A stretch of 64,000 nucleotides of DNA, from NCBI GenBank assembly GCA_946127115.1, contig CAMGYI010000002.1:451868-515867 (forward strand). The letters run 5' to 3'. The position numbers and the translations under genes were made by a program. Position 1 is the first letter of the stretch. Every line of letters begins with the position of its first letter. Of this stretch, positions 26,061-37,800 are shown one piece after another. Source of the DNA: an uncultured Chlamydia sp. (GTDB lineage: Bacteria; Chlamydiota; Chlamydiia; Chlamydiales; Simkaniaceae). The notes beneath the pieces are model-generated. The model saw nothing but the letters and a program-made list of their open reading frames with translations, searched no databases and was not told the DNA's origin.

Positions 26061-26587
26061 CTCAGTTCGTAAAAATAGGGGCTTTTTTGATCCCTTTCAG
26101 AAACGATTGGCGTTTGAACAGGCCAATCGATTCCTACTTCAGGGTCGTCAAATCGAAAACCTATTTCTGTTTTGCTATTATAGGGAGAACTTGTCTTATA
26201 AAGGACATGTGCATCAGAGCTGACAACACAAAAACCATGAGCAAATCCTGTGGGGACAAAGAGTTGACAGTGCGACTCATCATCAAGATAAACCCCTTCC
26301 CACTTTCCAAATGTTGGGGAGTCGGGACAGATATCGACAATCACGTCATAGATTTTCCCTACTGCAACCCGCACAAGCTTAGCCTGTCCTGGAGAGGACT
26401 GAAAGTGCATTCCACGAATTGCCCCTTGCTTAGAATAGGAATGATTATCTTGAACAAAGGGGCAATCGATCTCCCCTTCTTGATAACGCTCCAGCTGGTA
26501 GCTTTCAAAGAAAAACCCCCTTTCGTCTTTGAAAACGTTTGGGGAAATAACCCGCGCACCCTTTAACTTTAATTCTTGTATTTCCAT
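26051..26587 (-). CDS. rmlC: dTDP-4-dehydrorhamnose 3,5-epimerase
   Basis: A 178-residue cupin-fold epimerase with FKDERGFFFESYQ, FVQDNHSYSKQGAIRGMHFQ (catalytic His), GKIYDVIVDICPDSPTFGKW and FVPTGFAHGFCVVSSDAHVL. First gene of the minus-strand cluster. The usual first-step enzyme RmlA (glucose-1-phosphate thymidylyltransferase) is not in the window. Rhamnose synthesis is unusual in chlamydiae and points to a rhamnosylated surface glycan. Confidence 0.93.
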   Translation of the reverse strand: MEIQELKLKGARVISPNVFKDERGFFFESYQLERYQEGEIDCPFVQDNHSYSKQGAIRGMHFQSSPGQAKLVRVAVGKIYDVIVDICPDSPTFGKWEGVYLDDESHCQLFVPTGFAHGFCVVSSDAHVLYKTSSPYNSKTEIGFRFDDPEVGIDWPVQTPIVSERDQKSPYFYELRWL

Positions 26588-26613
26588 TGCCTCTGATTAT
26601 AGCGCATATCGCT

Positions 26614-27312
26614 CTAATTTGACAATGCCACAATCGTTCCGTGATGAGCGGTCAATTTATCTTTGCGGTATGAAAACCCTTCGTCATAAGTGCAGATCTT
26701 TGCAATTTCAATATGCTCTTTCAAAATCCCAGCATCTAAAAGTTGGGCCCTTGAAATTTCCCAGAAGTCAAAATACGAGGGACTAATCTGATACTTCCAA
26801 AAAGACTTTGGCAGTTCCTTTTTATAATGTTTGAACTCAGCATTGTGAGGACCCAAACTTGGCCCAATGCAAACAATGAGGTCTTTGGGTCGGCTGCCGT
26901 AAAGCCTCTCCATTTTCTCAACGGTTTTTTTATAAATATTTAATACACTTCCCCGCCACCCGCAGTGGACGTTTCCAATCGTTTTTTGGACTGGGTCATA
27001 AAAGATTGTCCCCTGACAATCCGCATGACGGATAAGTAGTCCAATCCCTTTTTTTTTGGTAATAATCCCATCGTAGTTTTCATAGTGATCGATTCGGTCT
27101 GCGCTTTTCACCTCTAAAAGATCATCTTTATGACACTGTTTAAGCTTAACTCCTTTAGTTATTCCTAAAACATCCAAGGCTTTTTGAGGGTGGGACGCAT
27201 TGTCTCTTTCCCCCAAAGGGAAATTCCAGAAAACGGCATGAACAATTTCCGTAAATTGAGCAAGAATCTCAAACTCAAACCACACAAAGGTATTTTTCTT
27301 TTTTTTCTGCAT
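26614..27312 (-). CDS. PgeF/YfiH-family protein (multicopper polyphenol oxidase fold)
   Basis: A 232-residue YfiH-type protein. The three zinc ligands can be seen in order: His in LKQCHKDDLLEV, Cys in RHADCQGTIFYDP and His in NVHCGWRGSV. The following CIGPSLGPHNAEF and the final RDKLTAHHGTIVAL also match. In other bacteria the family is credited with peptidoglycan stem editing and with purine nucleoside phosphorylase or adenosine deaminase activity, so the in vivo role here is open. The start ATG 27312 faces the next gene across about 30 bp. Confidence 0.85.
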   Translation of the reverse strand: MQKKKKNTFVWFEFEILAQFTEIVHAVFWNFPLGERDNASHPQKALDVLGITKGVKLKQCHKDDLLEVKSADRIDHYENYDGIITKKKGIGLLIRHADCQGTIFYDPVQKTIGNVHCGWRGSVLNIYKKTVEKMERLYGSRPKDLIVCIGPSLGPHNAEFKHYKKELPKSFWKYQISPSYFDFWEISRAQLLDAGILKEHIEIAKICTYDEGFSYRKDKLTAHHGTIVALSN

Positions 27313-27344
27313 CAGCTATGGTATCCCAAAAGCAAGGAAATATT

Positions 27345-27902
27345 ATGAACTGTATATTAACCCTTCTATTTCTTTTCTCGCAAATTGCATTATCTGCAAA
27401 GACCACAATTTGGCTAACAGGTTTGCCATGCAGTGGAAAAACAACAATTGCAAACCATATTCACGAGCAAATCCCCAATAGTGTCGTTTTGGATGGAGAT
27501 GTTGTGCGAAGGAATCTCAATAGCGATCTGGATTTTACCCCGAGAGATCGAAAAGAAAATCTGCGCCGCATTTCTGAAATGGCAAAAATTATTTTAGATT
27601 CTGTTCCTGTCGTCATTATTTCTGTGGTGAGTCCAAGACAAGAAGTACGAGACAATGCGCGGGAGATGATCGAGACGGACGAAATCCAATTTTATGAAGT
27701 ATTTGTCGACGCACCACTCGAGACATGTATCAATCGAGACGTAAAAGGGATGTATAAAAAAGCTCTCGCAGGAGAGATTCCCTTTTTTACAGGGATTGGA
27801 GCTCCATACGAAGCCCCGAAAAACCCTGATATCGTCTGCCATACTGCTGAAGAAACTCTTAACCAAAGCGCAAACAAAGTTTTAAAGGTAATCCGTGACT
27901 GA
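27345..27902 (+). CDS. APS-kinase-like protein with an N-terminal signal-like segment
   Basis: A 185-residue CysC-family P-loop kinase. Walker A is GLPCSGKTT (residues 26-34), then VVLDGDVVRRNLNSDLDFT, RDRKENLRRISEMAKII, and GIGAPYEAPKNPDIV, all standard for adenylylsulfate kinase (APS + ATP to PAPS). Odd: residues 1-18 (MNCILTLLFLFSQIALSA) look like a signal peptide, directly before the first strand. AAGGA lies 6 bp before ATG 27345. ATG 27318 is less likely. No sulfate-adenylyltransferase genes are near. It overlaps the aldehyde dehydrogenase by 8 bp. Enzyme family is clear. Export and substrate are uncertain. Confidence 0.8.
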   Translation: MNCILTLLFLFSQIALSAKTTIWLTGLPCSGKTTIANHIHEQIPNSVVLDGDVVRRNLNSDLDFTPRDRKENLRRISEMAKIILDSVPVVIISVVSPRQEVRDNAREMIETDEIQFYEVFVDAPLETCINRDVKGMYKKALAGEIPFFTGIGAPYEAPKNPDIVCHTAEETLNQSANKVLKVIRD

Positions 27903-29307
27903 TTTTATCATTGAAGATATTGGCTCTATTGTTAATGGCAGGCTTTCCTATCGAGGAGAAAAAAAACCTCTCATTTCTCCTGTTACTGGGAAAGAATGGG
28001 GAAAGATTGCCACCGCAACATCAGAGGAAATTAAGGAAACTCTTGAGACAGTCCAAAACAACCCCATTATTCGCGTTCCTCCTTATGCCCGAGCGCAAGT
28101 TTTAGAGCTCCTTGCAATGGATCTTCTCAAAGAAAAAGAGGATATTGCTCAGTGCATCACAATGGAAATCGGAAAGCCGATGCCCGACGCACGGGGAGAG
28201 ATCACCTATGCAGCAAACTACTTTAAGTGGTATGCCGAGGAAATTAAGCGGGTATATGGGAAGATCATCCCCTCTTCAAAGCACACAAAAAAGCTTGAAG
28301 TCCGATATGAACCCATTGGTCCCTGCGCACTCATCACCCCATGGAATTTCCCGATTGCCATGGCCGCCCGAAAATTTGCTGCAGCATTTGCTGCTGGATG
28401 CCCAGTAATTATAAAGCCCAGCTCATTTTCTCCTGCTTCCCTCGTGATGTTTGCAACCATCTGTTTTGAAGCGGGTATTCCTGACTACGCCTTTCAAGTC
28501 TTGATTGGAGAAGGAAAAGAGATTGTTCCTGCCTTGATGGATTCCCCTGCGATTAAACAATTCTCCTTTACAGGAAGCACTAAGACAGGAACAGATCTCT
28601 ACGTCCGCGGTGCAAAAACACTGAAGAAATGCACTCTCGAGCTTGGGGGAAATGCCCCATTTATCGTGTTCGAAGATGCTAATATTGCGCTAGCTGCCCA
28701 GGGAGCGGCTAGCGCAAAATTCCGGATGAGTGGACAAACTTGCATCTGCGTCAACCGAATCTTTGTTCACAAATCTTTAGAAAAAAAGTTTGTGCAAAAG
28801 TTTTCAGAAATCGTCAGAAAAATGGTCGCTGGCGATCCCCGCAAAGAAGAGACTGAGCTTTCAAAAATCCTTCACCCTGAATCGCTGAGAAAATCTGAAG
28901 AACATGTCAAAGATGCTACAGAAAAAGGGGCAAAAGCAATCCTTGGAAGAGCTGAGCCCTATCTTGCCGAAATTTTGACCGGAGTCACCCCTGATATGAA
29001 AATCTTCAATGAAGAGACTTTCGGTCCTGTTGCTCCCATTATTACTTTTGAGGAGGAACAAGAGGTTATAGATCTGGCGAACCAAACCCCATTTGGCCTT
29101 GCTGCATACGTTTATACCGAAGGACTCAAGCGAGCAGAGCGAGTAACCAATGCTCTCGAGTATGGAGTGATTGGCCTTAATGATGCGCTTCCTAGCTCCC
29201 CAGAAGCCTCTTTTGGAGGAATTAAAGCTTCAGGCTTTGGAAGAGAAGGTGGTCCCACGGGGATTTATGAGTACCTTCATGAAAAATTCATCTCACAACA
29301 ATTATGA
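27895..29307 (+). CDS. NAD(P)-dependent aldehyde dehydrogenase (succinate-semialdehyde type)
   Basis: A 470-residue aldehyde dehydrogenase. The motifs are EPIGPCALITPWNFPIAMAA (cofactor binding), KQFSFTGSTKTGTDLY, LELGGNAPFIVFEDA (catalytic Glu), RMSGQTCICVNRIFVHKS (catalytic Cys in GQTC), EETFGPVAPIITF and SSPEASFGGIKASGFGREGG. The GQTCICxNR and the SSPEASFGG end are closest to GabD-type succinate-semialdehyde dehydrogenases. It would oxidise an aldehyde such as succinate semialdehyde in the cytosol. The start is GTG 27895, inside the end of the APS-kinase-like gene. Its stop overlaps the protease by ATGA. No GABA transaminase is nearby. Confidence 0.9.
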   Translation: MTDFIIEDIGSIVNGRLSYRGEKKPLISPVTGKEWGKIATATSEEIKETLETVQNNPIIRVPPYARAQVLELLAMDLLKEKEDIAQCITMEIGKPMPDARGEITYAANYFKWYAEEIKRVYGKIIPSSKHTKKLEVRYEPIGPCALITPWNFPIAMAARKFAAAFAAGCPVIIKPSSFSPASLVMFATICFEAGIPDYAFQVLIGEGKEIVPALMDSPAIKQFSFTGSTKTGTDLYVRGAKTLKKCTLELGGNAPFIVFEDANIALAAQGAASAKFRMSGQTCICVNRIFVHKSLEKKFVQKFSEIVRKMVAGDPRKEETELSKILHPESLRKSEEHVKDATEKGAKAILGRAEPYLAEILTGVTPDMKIFNEETFGPVAPIITFEEEQEVIDLANQTPFGLAAYVYTEGLKRAERVTNALEYGVIGLNDALPSSPEASFGGIKASGFGREGGPTGIYEYLHEKFISQQL

Positions 29308-30197
29308 GCTATTTTTCCTTTATCCATCACCCGATCGCCTCTCTTGCCTTTGCTGCGCTCATCCTTGCCTTTATCAGTTTGTGGATTCATCGAAAACCGT
29401 GGCTTTGGGGTTCTTTTCTAAGCGTTGCATTTATTTTTGCTTTTCTTGGAAAGCTCATCGAGCTTAAAATTTTCGTTGCTTTAGCCCTTTTAGGAGGCGC
29501 TCATCTAGCTTTGACTGCAAAACTCAGAGGAGTCGGACGCCTTGTTGTCATCGCCATTGCCTTTATTTTTTCGATTGCCCTCATGGGACACTTCTTTCCC
29601 GGATTTCATAATTGGAAACTCGGAGAAAATCTTCAGATTAGCAAAGATGCCTACCCTTACTCCCTTTATCTCAATTTCGATAAGCCCTTTATTGGATTTT
29701 TTCCCCTCGCGATTTCGATCCCTCTTCTCTCCCGCCAGCACCTTCGCACTGTTATCTTAAAAACCATCGCTTTAACGGCGCTTGGTATAATGATCCTGAT
29801 GGTCCTAGCTCTCTATCTTCATCTTATAGAGATCGATCTGAAACTCCCTCACATTTCAGCCATTTGGCTGATTGCAAACCTCTTCTTTGTCACAATTCCG
29901 GAAGAAGCATTTTTTCGAGGGTTCCTTCAACGCGAAATCGATGAATATCTTAATTCCAAATGGTCTGGGACCTTTAGCGTGATCATGGTTTCTCTACTTT
30001 TTGCCCTCCTCCACTTCACTTTTGTGCACGACCTCAGCTACCTCTCCCTTACCTTCATCGCCAGCCTCATTTATGGAAGTGTATACCAAGCAACACGCTC
30101 CATTGAAAGCAGTATCTTCTGCCACTACTTATTCAATGTCGTGCACTTTTTTTGCTTTACCTATCCAGCTACTCAATTAACATCTTCTCCCACCTAA
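29304..30197 (+). CDS. CPBP-family intramembrane metalloprotease
   Basis: A 297-residue membrane protein with about eight helices. The CPBP/CAAX-protease motifs are EEAFFRGFLQREID (motif 1), FALLHFTF (motif 2) and CHYLFNVVHF (motif 3), with the two Glu and the His residues needed for metal binding. Such enzymes cleave within or near membranes. Bacterial substrates are mostly unknown. Overlaps the aldehyde dehydrogenase by 4 bp and is the third gene of a tight unit, so its role may relate to that unit. Confidence 0.85.
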   Translation: MSYFSFIHHPIASLAFAALILAFISLWIHRKPWLWGSFLSVAFIFAFLGKLIELKIFVALALLGGAHLALTAKLRGVGRLVVIAIAFIFSIALMGHFFPGFHNWKLGENLQISKDAYPYSLYLNFDKPFIGFFPLAISIPLLSRQHLRTVILKTIALTALGIMILMVLALYLHLIEIDLKLPHISAIWLIANLFFVTIPEEAFFRGFLQREIDEYLNSKWSGTFSVIMVSLLFALLHFTFVHDLSYLSLTFIASLIYGSVYQATRSIESSIFCHYLFNVVHFFCFTYPATQLTSSPT

Positions 30198-30345
30198 AGG
30201 AAATTTCCAGGCTGCTCAACAGCTTAAGAACAGACATTCATCACTGCTTTCTGCTAGTTCCTGTTACCTTGAAAAGAAGATTCTAGTGAGCTCTTCTTCG
30301 CAGGTGAGCACCCAATGCTCTCGAGATAGAATACTTAGGATTTTA

Positions 30346-30365
30346 ATTAAATAAATTTATTTAAT
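30346..30365. repeat. 20-bp perfect AT-only palindrome between convergent genes
   Basis: ATTAAATAAATTTATTTAAT reads the same on both strands. It lies in the 215-bp gap between the ends of the protease and plsC. It could serve as a weak two-way terminator or a protein site. The rest of the gap (30198-30412) shows no gene. Confidence 0.5.
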
Positions 30366-30412
30366 CTCAATATACTGTGATTAAGTCAGTTATGATTAAA
30401 TCTGGATGTATT

Positions 30413-31072
30413 TTAAGGAGGGGTCCCCTCTGCCCCCAACTCATACCACTTTCGAAGTCCTCCAAGGGCTTGGGTAAGACGAAGGGCTATAAGCTCCTGA
30501 GCCTCTCTGCGGCCCATATCAGCATAGTCTGACCATAAAATCGGAGAGCCAAAAATAACGGCTGTTCTTCCCCAAAGTTTAGGATATTTTTGATTCCGAT
30601 TCCAGATAGCAAATGTTCCATGCACATAGGCAGGGAGAATCGCTGATTCACTTTTTGAGAGTAAGAGTCCTATGCCAGGCTTAATCGGATGCAAAATATT
30701 ATCTTTGGAACGTGTTCCTTCAGGAAACATCAAAACTTTTTTCCCTTCTTTCAACATGACACAAACATCCTTCATGACTCGCAAATTGGTCGTATCTTTT
30801 TGAACAGGATGGGAGTTAACTGCGCTAATGAATTTCCCAAAGTATGATTTGAACAACGTTTGGCGAGCAAGAAAATGGATCTCTCCAGGACATGAGACTG
30901 CAAGGGCAGGGGGATCAAAAAAGGAAACATGATTTGCAGCAATTAGGGCGCTGCCAGGAATGTAATGTTCGAGACCATATACTTTGTGATGATAAAATAT
31001 TTTAAAAAAAACCTTTACGGAAAAAATTACAAATCGGTAGAAAAATGTTGGCTCTTTCATTTTTTGACTCAT
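30413..31072 (-). CDS. plsC: 1-acyl-sn-glycerol-3-phosphate acyltransferase
   Basis: A 219-residue PlsC-type acyltransferase: NHVSFFDPPAL (HxxxxD catalytic box), PVQKDTTNLRVM, LMFPEGTRSKDNILHPIKPG (substrate-binding FPEGTRS) and ILPAYVHGTF. An N-terminal hydrophobic region anchors it at the membrane. It forms phosphatidic acid. Gene order plsC-cmk-cdsA-uppS is the same as in Chlamydia. Its ATG overlaps the cmk stop (ATGA), so it is the last gene of the unit. Confidence 0.93.
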   Translation of the reverse strand: MSQKMKEPTFFYRFVIFSVKVFFKIFYHHKVYGLEHYIPGSALIAANHVSFFDPPALAVSCPGEIHFLARQTLFKSYFGKFISAVNSHPVQKDTTNLRVMKDVCVMLKEGKKVLMFPEGTRSKDNILHPIKPGIGLLLSKSESAILPAYVHGTFAIWNRNQKYPKLWGRTAVIFGSPILWSDYADMGRREAQELIALRLTQALGGLRKWYELGAEGTPP

Positions 31073-31728
31073 GTTTGAACAATCCCTTTCAGCTTTTGAA
31101 CCACTTCCTCGATCGTAAGATCAGAAGTATCAACAAGAATAGCATCATCCGCTTGCTTTAAAGGTGCAATCTTTCGGCTAGAGTCACTCTTATCTCTTGA
31201 TTCAATCTCTTGCAGAGTCTTTTCTTGTGAAAAAACTTGATCAGGAAATTTCTTTTGAAGCTCTTTATAACGCCTCTGTGCGCGCACTTCAGGGCGCGCT
31301 ATTAAGTAAAACTTAACGTCAGCATGAGGAAAGACGACCGTTCCTAGGTCTCTTCCTTCAAAAACAACATCTATCTCTTTTGAAAAATTAACCTGAAGAG
31401 GCTTTAGAGCTTCTCTCACCTCTTTAAGAGCCGAGACTTCCGACACAATCGCAGTGACTTCAGAACTCCGAATAGCCATTGTCACATCAGTATTTCCAAC
31501 AAAGTAGTGCTTTTCCCCACCGATCGCCTGAATGCGGTAGGAAAATGCTTTAAGAAGAGCCAAAAGCCCCTCCTTTTCGTGATAAGAAACTCCCTCTTTA
31601 AGAATTTTCCAACTAATTGCTCGATAGAGAGCCCCAGTGTCGAAATAAGTAATTCCCAAAGAATCGGCTAGCCCTCTTGCAACTGTTGACTTTCCCGTAC
31701 CCGACGGCCCATCAATAGTGATAATCAT
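31069..31728 (-). CDS. cmk: Cytidylate kinase
   Basis: A 219-residue NMP kinase beginning MIITIDGPSGTGKSTVARGL (P-loop), with YFDTGALYRAISWKIL, VFEGRDLGTVVFPHADVKFY (CMP site), RAQRRYKEL and RDKSDSSRKIAPLKQADDA. It phosphorylates CMP and dCMP. ATG 31728 is chosen because the conserved N-terminus starts there. A GTG at 31737 adds only three residues. Confidence 0.95.
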   Translation of the reverse strand: MIITIDGPSGTGKSTVARGLADSLGITYFDTGALYRAISWKILKEGVSYHEKEGLLALLKAFSYRIQAIGGEKHYFVGNTDVTMAIRSSEVTAIVSEVSALKEVREALKPLQVNFSKEIDVVFEGRDLGTVVFPHADVKFYLIARPEVRAQRRYKELQKKFPDQVFSQEKTLQEIESRDKSDSSRKIAPLKQADDAILVDTSDLTIEEVVQKLKGIVQT

Positions 31729-31854
31729 GAGAACCACTCGCTATTAAAAACATCATATTTCTGATGTACTTTTCTTGAAAAGGTCCAAAAAACTGCAAAG
31801 CAAAGCTCAAAGAAAAGGTGTTCAGAATGGTCGGATAGCCTCATAACTTTAACC

Positions 31855-32708
31855 TCAGCAGACGTAAAGAAAGAAATAAATGATTGGGGTAGTAAACAAA
31901 AGGGAATCTAGCATATCAAGGATGCCTCCAAAACCAGGGAGTCGATTAGTGTCCTTAACCGTAGCATCTCTTTTAAAGAGTGACTCACCTAAATCTCCCA
32001 CTTGTCCCAAGAACCCAAGAAGAGCTCCGAGCCAGATGCTCTCAGAAAAAGAGAGATAGAAACCTGGAAATAAATATCCCAAAAAGTAAAAAAGAACACT
32101 GAAAATAATCGCTGAGAAAAAACCCACAACTGCTCCAGTGATCGTCTTACCTGGACTAAGATCCACCGCAAGTTTCCGTTTTCCAAAGAGACGTCCTCCA
32201 AAATAGGCGCCCACATCAGTAATTTTCGTGACAATAACTAGATAGAGAAGCCATACCCTCCCTTCATGACCCATCTCACATGGGCTAAAAAAATAGAGAA
32301 TTTTTAGGATTAGCCCCAAAGGAACGGCAACATACAAAATCCCAAAAAGACTCATTGCGATAGAGCTCATTGACCCTGAAATTTTATCGAAGTGAAAAAG
32401 AAAAAGGCAGATGAGGCCAAAGAAAGCTATGATAAACGGGAGAAGCGAGGGGAAAAGATCGAAAGTTGAAATAAAAAGGGATAGGATGATTACCACACCT
32501 ATGATCATGCATAGCTCTGCAAGCCCTTTTTTTTCCACTAATTTCCCTAAACGGCAATATTCCCAGATTCCGACTGCCCCAATGCCTGCAGTAAACAGAG
32601 CGATGATCCACTTTACTACTCCAACGTAGGAAAAAACCAAAATACATGCTAAAAAAGCAAGCGAGATAACTGAAGTGACGAACCGTTTCAATAGATCTTG
32701 AAAATGCA

Positions 32709-32709
<1 letters not shown>
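31855..32709 (-). CDS. cdsA: Phosphatidate cytidylyltransferase
   Basis: A 284-residue membrane protein with about eight helices. The CDP-diglyceride synthase signature is KITDVGAYFGGRLFGKRKLA, then SPGKTITGAVVG, and near the C-terminus KRDATVKDTNRLPGFGGILD. It makes CDP-diacylglycerol from phosphatidic acid and CTP for phospholipid synthesis. Start overlaps the uppS stop (TAATG). A 117-bp gap without clear features separates it from cmk. Confidence 0.94.
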
Positions 32710-34780
<2,071 letters not shown>

Positions 34781-34799
34781 TTAACACCAATGATTTCTC

Positions 34800-34828
34800 T
34801 AGACATAATCCTTAAGGATCGTTATGCT
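34800..34828 (+). promoter_or_regulatory. Candidate secDF promoter
   Basis: TAGACA (34800-34805), 17 bp, TATGCT (34823-34828), placing transcription start about 25 bp before ATG 34859 in the short purA/secDF divergent gap. Motif only. Confidence 0.4.
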
Positions 34829-34858
34829 GTTTTTTTTAGAATTAAGGATTAAATAAAC

Positions 34859-37800
34859 ATGAAAAAGCAGAAACGCTGGCGATTTATTCTCATTGCAGTT
34901 GTCGTGTTATTAACTTTCTATAACATTCTTCCGACTGTGCTTTTTTATTCCAAGCCCCTGAAGGACCCTATCGAGGAAGCGCAAGCAATGGTCGTTGCTA
35001 AAAATGCAGCAAAACGAGTCAACTCTCTAGAAGATGAGGCCTTAAGTTGGTTGAGGTCTTACAACAAACTTTTAGGGATTAAACCTTCCTCAATTTCCTT
35101 CGAAAGCGACAACCCAGAACTGATCCATGTGAGATACGAAAAAGGACAGGACGCCGAGAAGCTTCGGAGCCATATTCCGCGCGCGGGTTCCCTGATCCCC
35201 TTTGTGCCTGCTAAACTTTCCCTTGTCCCAAGCGAGAAAGATCATGGGGCAACGGTTGTTACAATTCAACGCAATATCCCCGTCCATTTTTACCCTGATC
35301 AGATAGATGAGACGTTTCAATTTACTGCAAAGCGTGATACCGAAGGAAATGTCACTCCCCTTTATCACCAAATTGTCAACGATCGTATCCTGCAGATCGG
35401 ACTTGCTGTGGGTGGAGTTAGTGAGAATGCTCAGTACTTAGAAACCACTCTCCACCATTTAGAGAACCTGCGGTCCGAAGAATTTCTACAACTTCTTTCA
35501 CAGAACATCCTGACTTATTCAAAAGCATTTGGAGAAAACTCTCCAATTGCTAAACGCTACTACGCGACCTTCACCCAAGGTCCAATAGAAAACAAGAAAG
35601 GAACTATTGATCAATTTACCGCAGCACTAGAACGATACAGAGATCAGGTAAGGCTTAAACGCATCTCCCTTGAAGATGCAGATACCAAGAAGCGAGAAAG
35701 TGGAGGATTTCTTGAAACAAATGAACAACAACAACTTGACTTTTTAAAATCCAAAGAGGACCAACTCTCCTCCGCAATCGGAATTGTCAGAAGACAAGCA
35801 AGCGCTTTTAGTGCAGGTACAACACCCTGGACAACCGCAAAACTGAAGCAAGATATTTCCCTATTGGCAAGCAAAGACGACTCTGTCCAAACCCTCCTAG
35901 TTAGTGAAAGAAGCCCTCTGGTGAAAGCTATCACAATCGATTGGAACAACGAAACAATCGGCCTTGAACTTCATCAGGATACTCTCAACTACAAAAATGA
36001 AATTTCTCACTCTAAGTCTTACTTAAGTGATGCTGTTGACCAACTAATTTACAATGAAGTTGCTCGGATTGCACGAGAGGCAGGAGAACTACTCAAACCA
36101 CGTGGAACCACTTTTGCAATTGAACTCAATCAATTAACAAATAGCGAAAGCCTCCTGGTTATGGATTTAAGCTCGATTGCGAAAGAGCAAGGAGCTCAAC
36201 TTCTTCACCTAATTCAAACCGAGTGGACACCAACTCATCCGGACTTGAAGGAAAGCTCATTCCCTATATATGATTACAAAACCTTCAAGAACCTACCTGC
36301 TCACCAGCAAAAGATTGGTCTTGTCGTATATGCCCCTGCAGAGTTTGAAAATGAACCCCAAGCAGGATTCCGTACGAATTCGGTTTATGTAATCGCAAAA
36401 GGAATTCAAGATGTTTTAACAAAGTTGAGCTCCAATCCGGACTCCCCTCAAGCGCAAAGCTTTATTCAAGACTTCAATCATCTACGCGTCCTCCTTCAGA
36501 ACAGTGGATTCAGTAGCTATCCAGGAACAACGTATCCTTTAAGTGGTAGCTTCGCAAAAGATTTCATCTTTGAAGCTGAAGGCTTTTATAACTCAATTAT
36601 TAGTGCAACACGTGAAGATTTTAACGTTCATGGAACAAGAAAGTATGCAACTCTCGAGTTTACAAATGTTGAACAACGCATTTTGGCTCTCAATCGAATT
36701 GAAACTAAGCAACACGAAGATCTATTAAAGTGGCGAGATGAATATCAATCAGCTCAAGTACGTACAGAACTTCATGCGAAATACGATATTCCTGCGCCTA
36801 CCAAAAACCCTATTTTGAGCAACTTAAGCTTGAGTGCCCATAAGTATTTTCGAGGCGATGATAGAAAAATTCTCCATTGGGGGCTTGATCTTTCAGGAGG
36901 AAAGACTGTCCAAATCCAACTCCGAGACAGTAACAATAAAATTGTGACCAATGATGATGACATTAAACAAGGGATTGATGAGCTTTATGGTCGAGTCAAT
37001 AAGATGGGAGTTTCTGAAGTTGCCATTCGTCAGGAAGGCTCCAATATTACTTTGGATTTTCCAAGCGCCCAGGGCCTTTCAGCCGCAGATTTAGTCAAGG
37101 CTTCTTCAATGTATTTCCACATTGTAAACGAAAAGTTTACGAGCAATAATGGAGATCTTGCATCAGTTGTCCATCAGTTCTTGCAAGATGTTTGGAATGA
37201 AGCGGTAGTTACGAATCGAAAAGATGTAGAAAGTATTAATCAAATTGCATGGAAACACCTCTATGGAGACACCCTGGATACTGAAATGGCTCAGCCTGTG
37301 AGCGAGGCTGCAAAAACCCTATATAGTCAGGGACTCCGCCTTGCTTCTTCTCAAAGCAGGGGTTCGTCAAGCCAATTCAACGATGCGATTTCAAAAATTG
37401 CAATCTTTCGAGGTGATAATTTTGCGGATTGGCATGGGCAGACTCATCCTCTCTTGGTGGTGATGAATAATTATGCTCTTGAAGGTGCTAATTTGACGGA
37501 TGTCCACGCGGCATATGACTCATCAAAAGGAAACTTTCTAGCCTTCAATGTTAAAGGGTCACAATCCCTTTCAGATGGCCAAAAACTTAACCCTCGAAAT
37601 GACTTATACAATTGGACCGCACCCTTCTCGAAAGAGAAGATCCAGGGAACACCCATGGATCGCTATACTCGAGGAGAGGGATGGCGCATGGCCGTCATTT
37701 TAAATGGATCAATTGTGAATACAGCAACAGTTACCTCCCCTCTGAAAGATAACGTTTCGATTTCGGGAAGTTTTACTCAACGTGAAGCCAATCGCTTAGA

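Noticed and set aside
26087-26566. 159-codon plus-strand ORF opposite rmlC
   Set aside because: Shadow of the well-supported epimerase gene.
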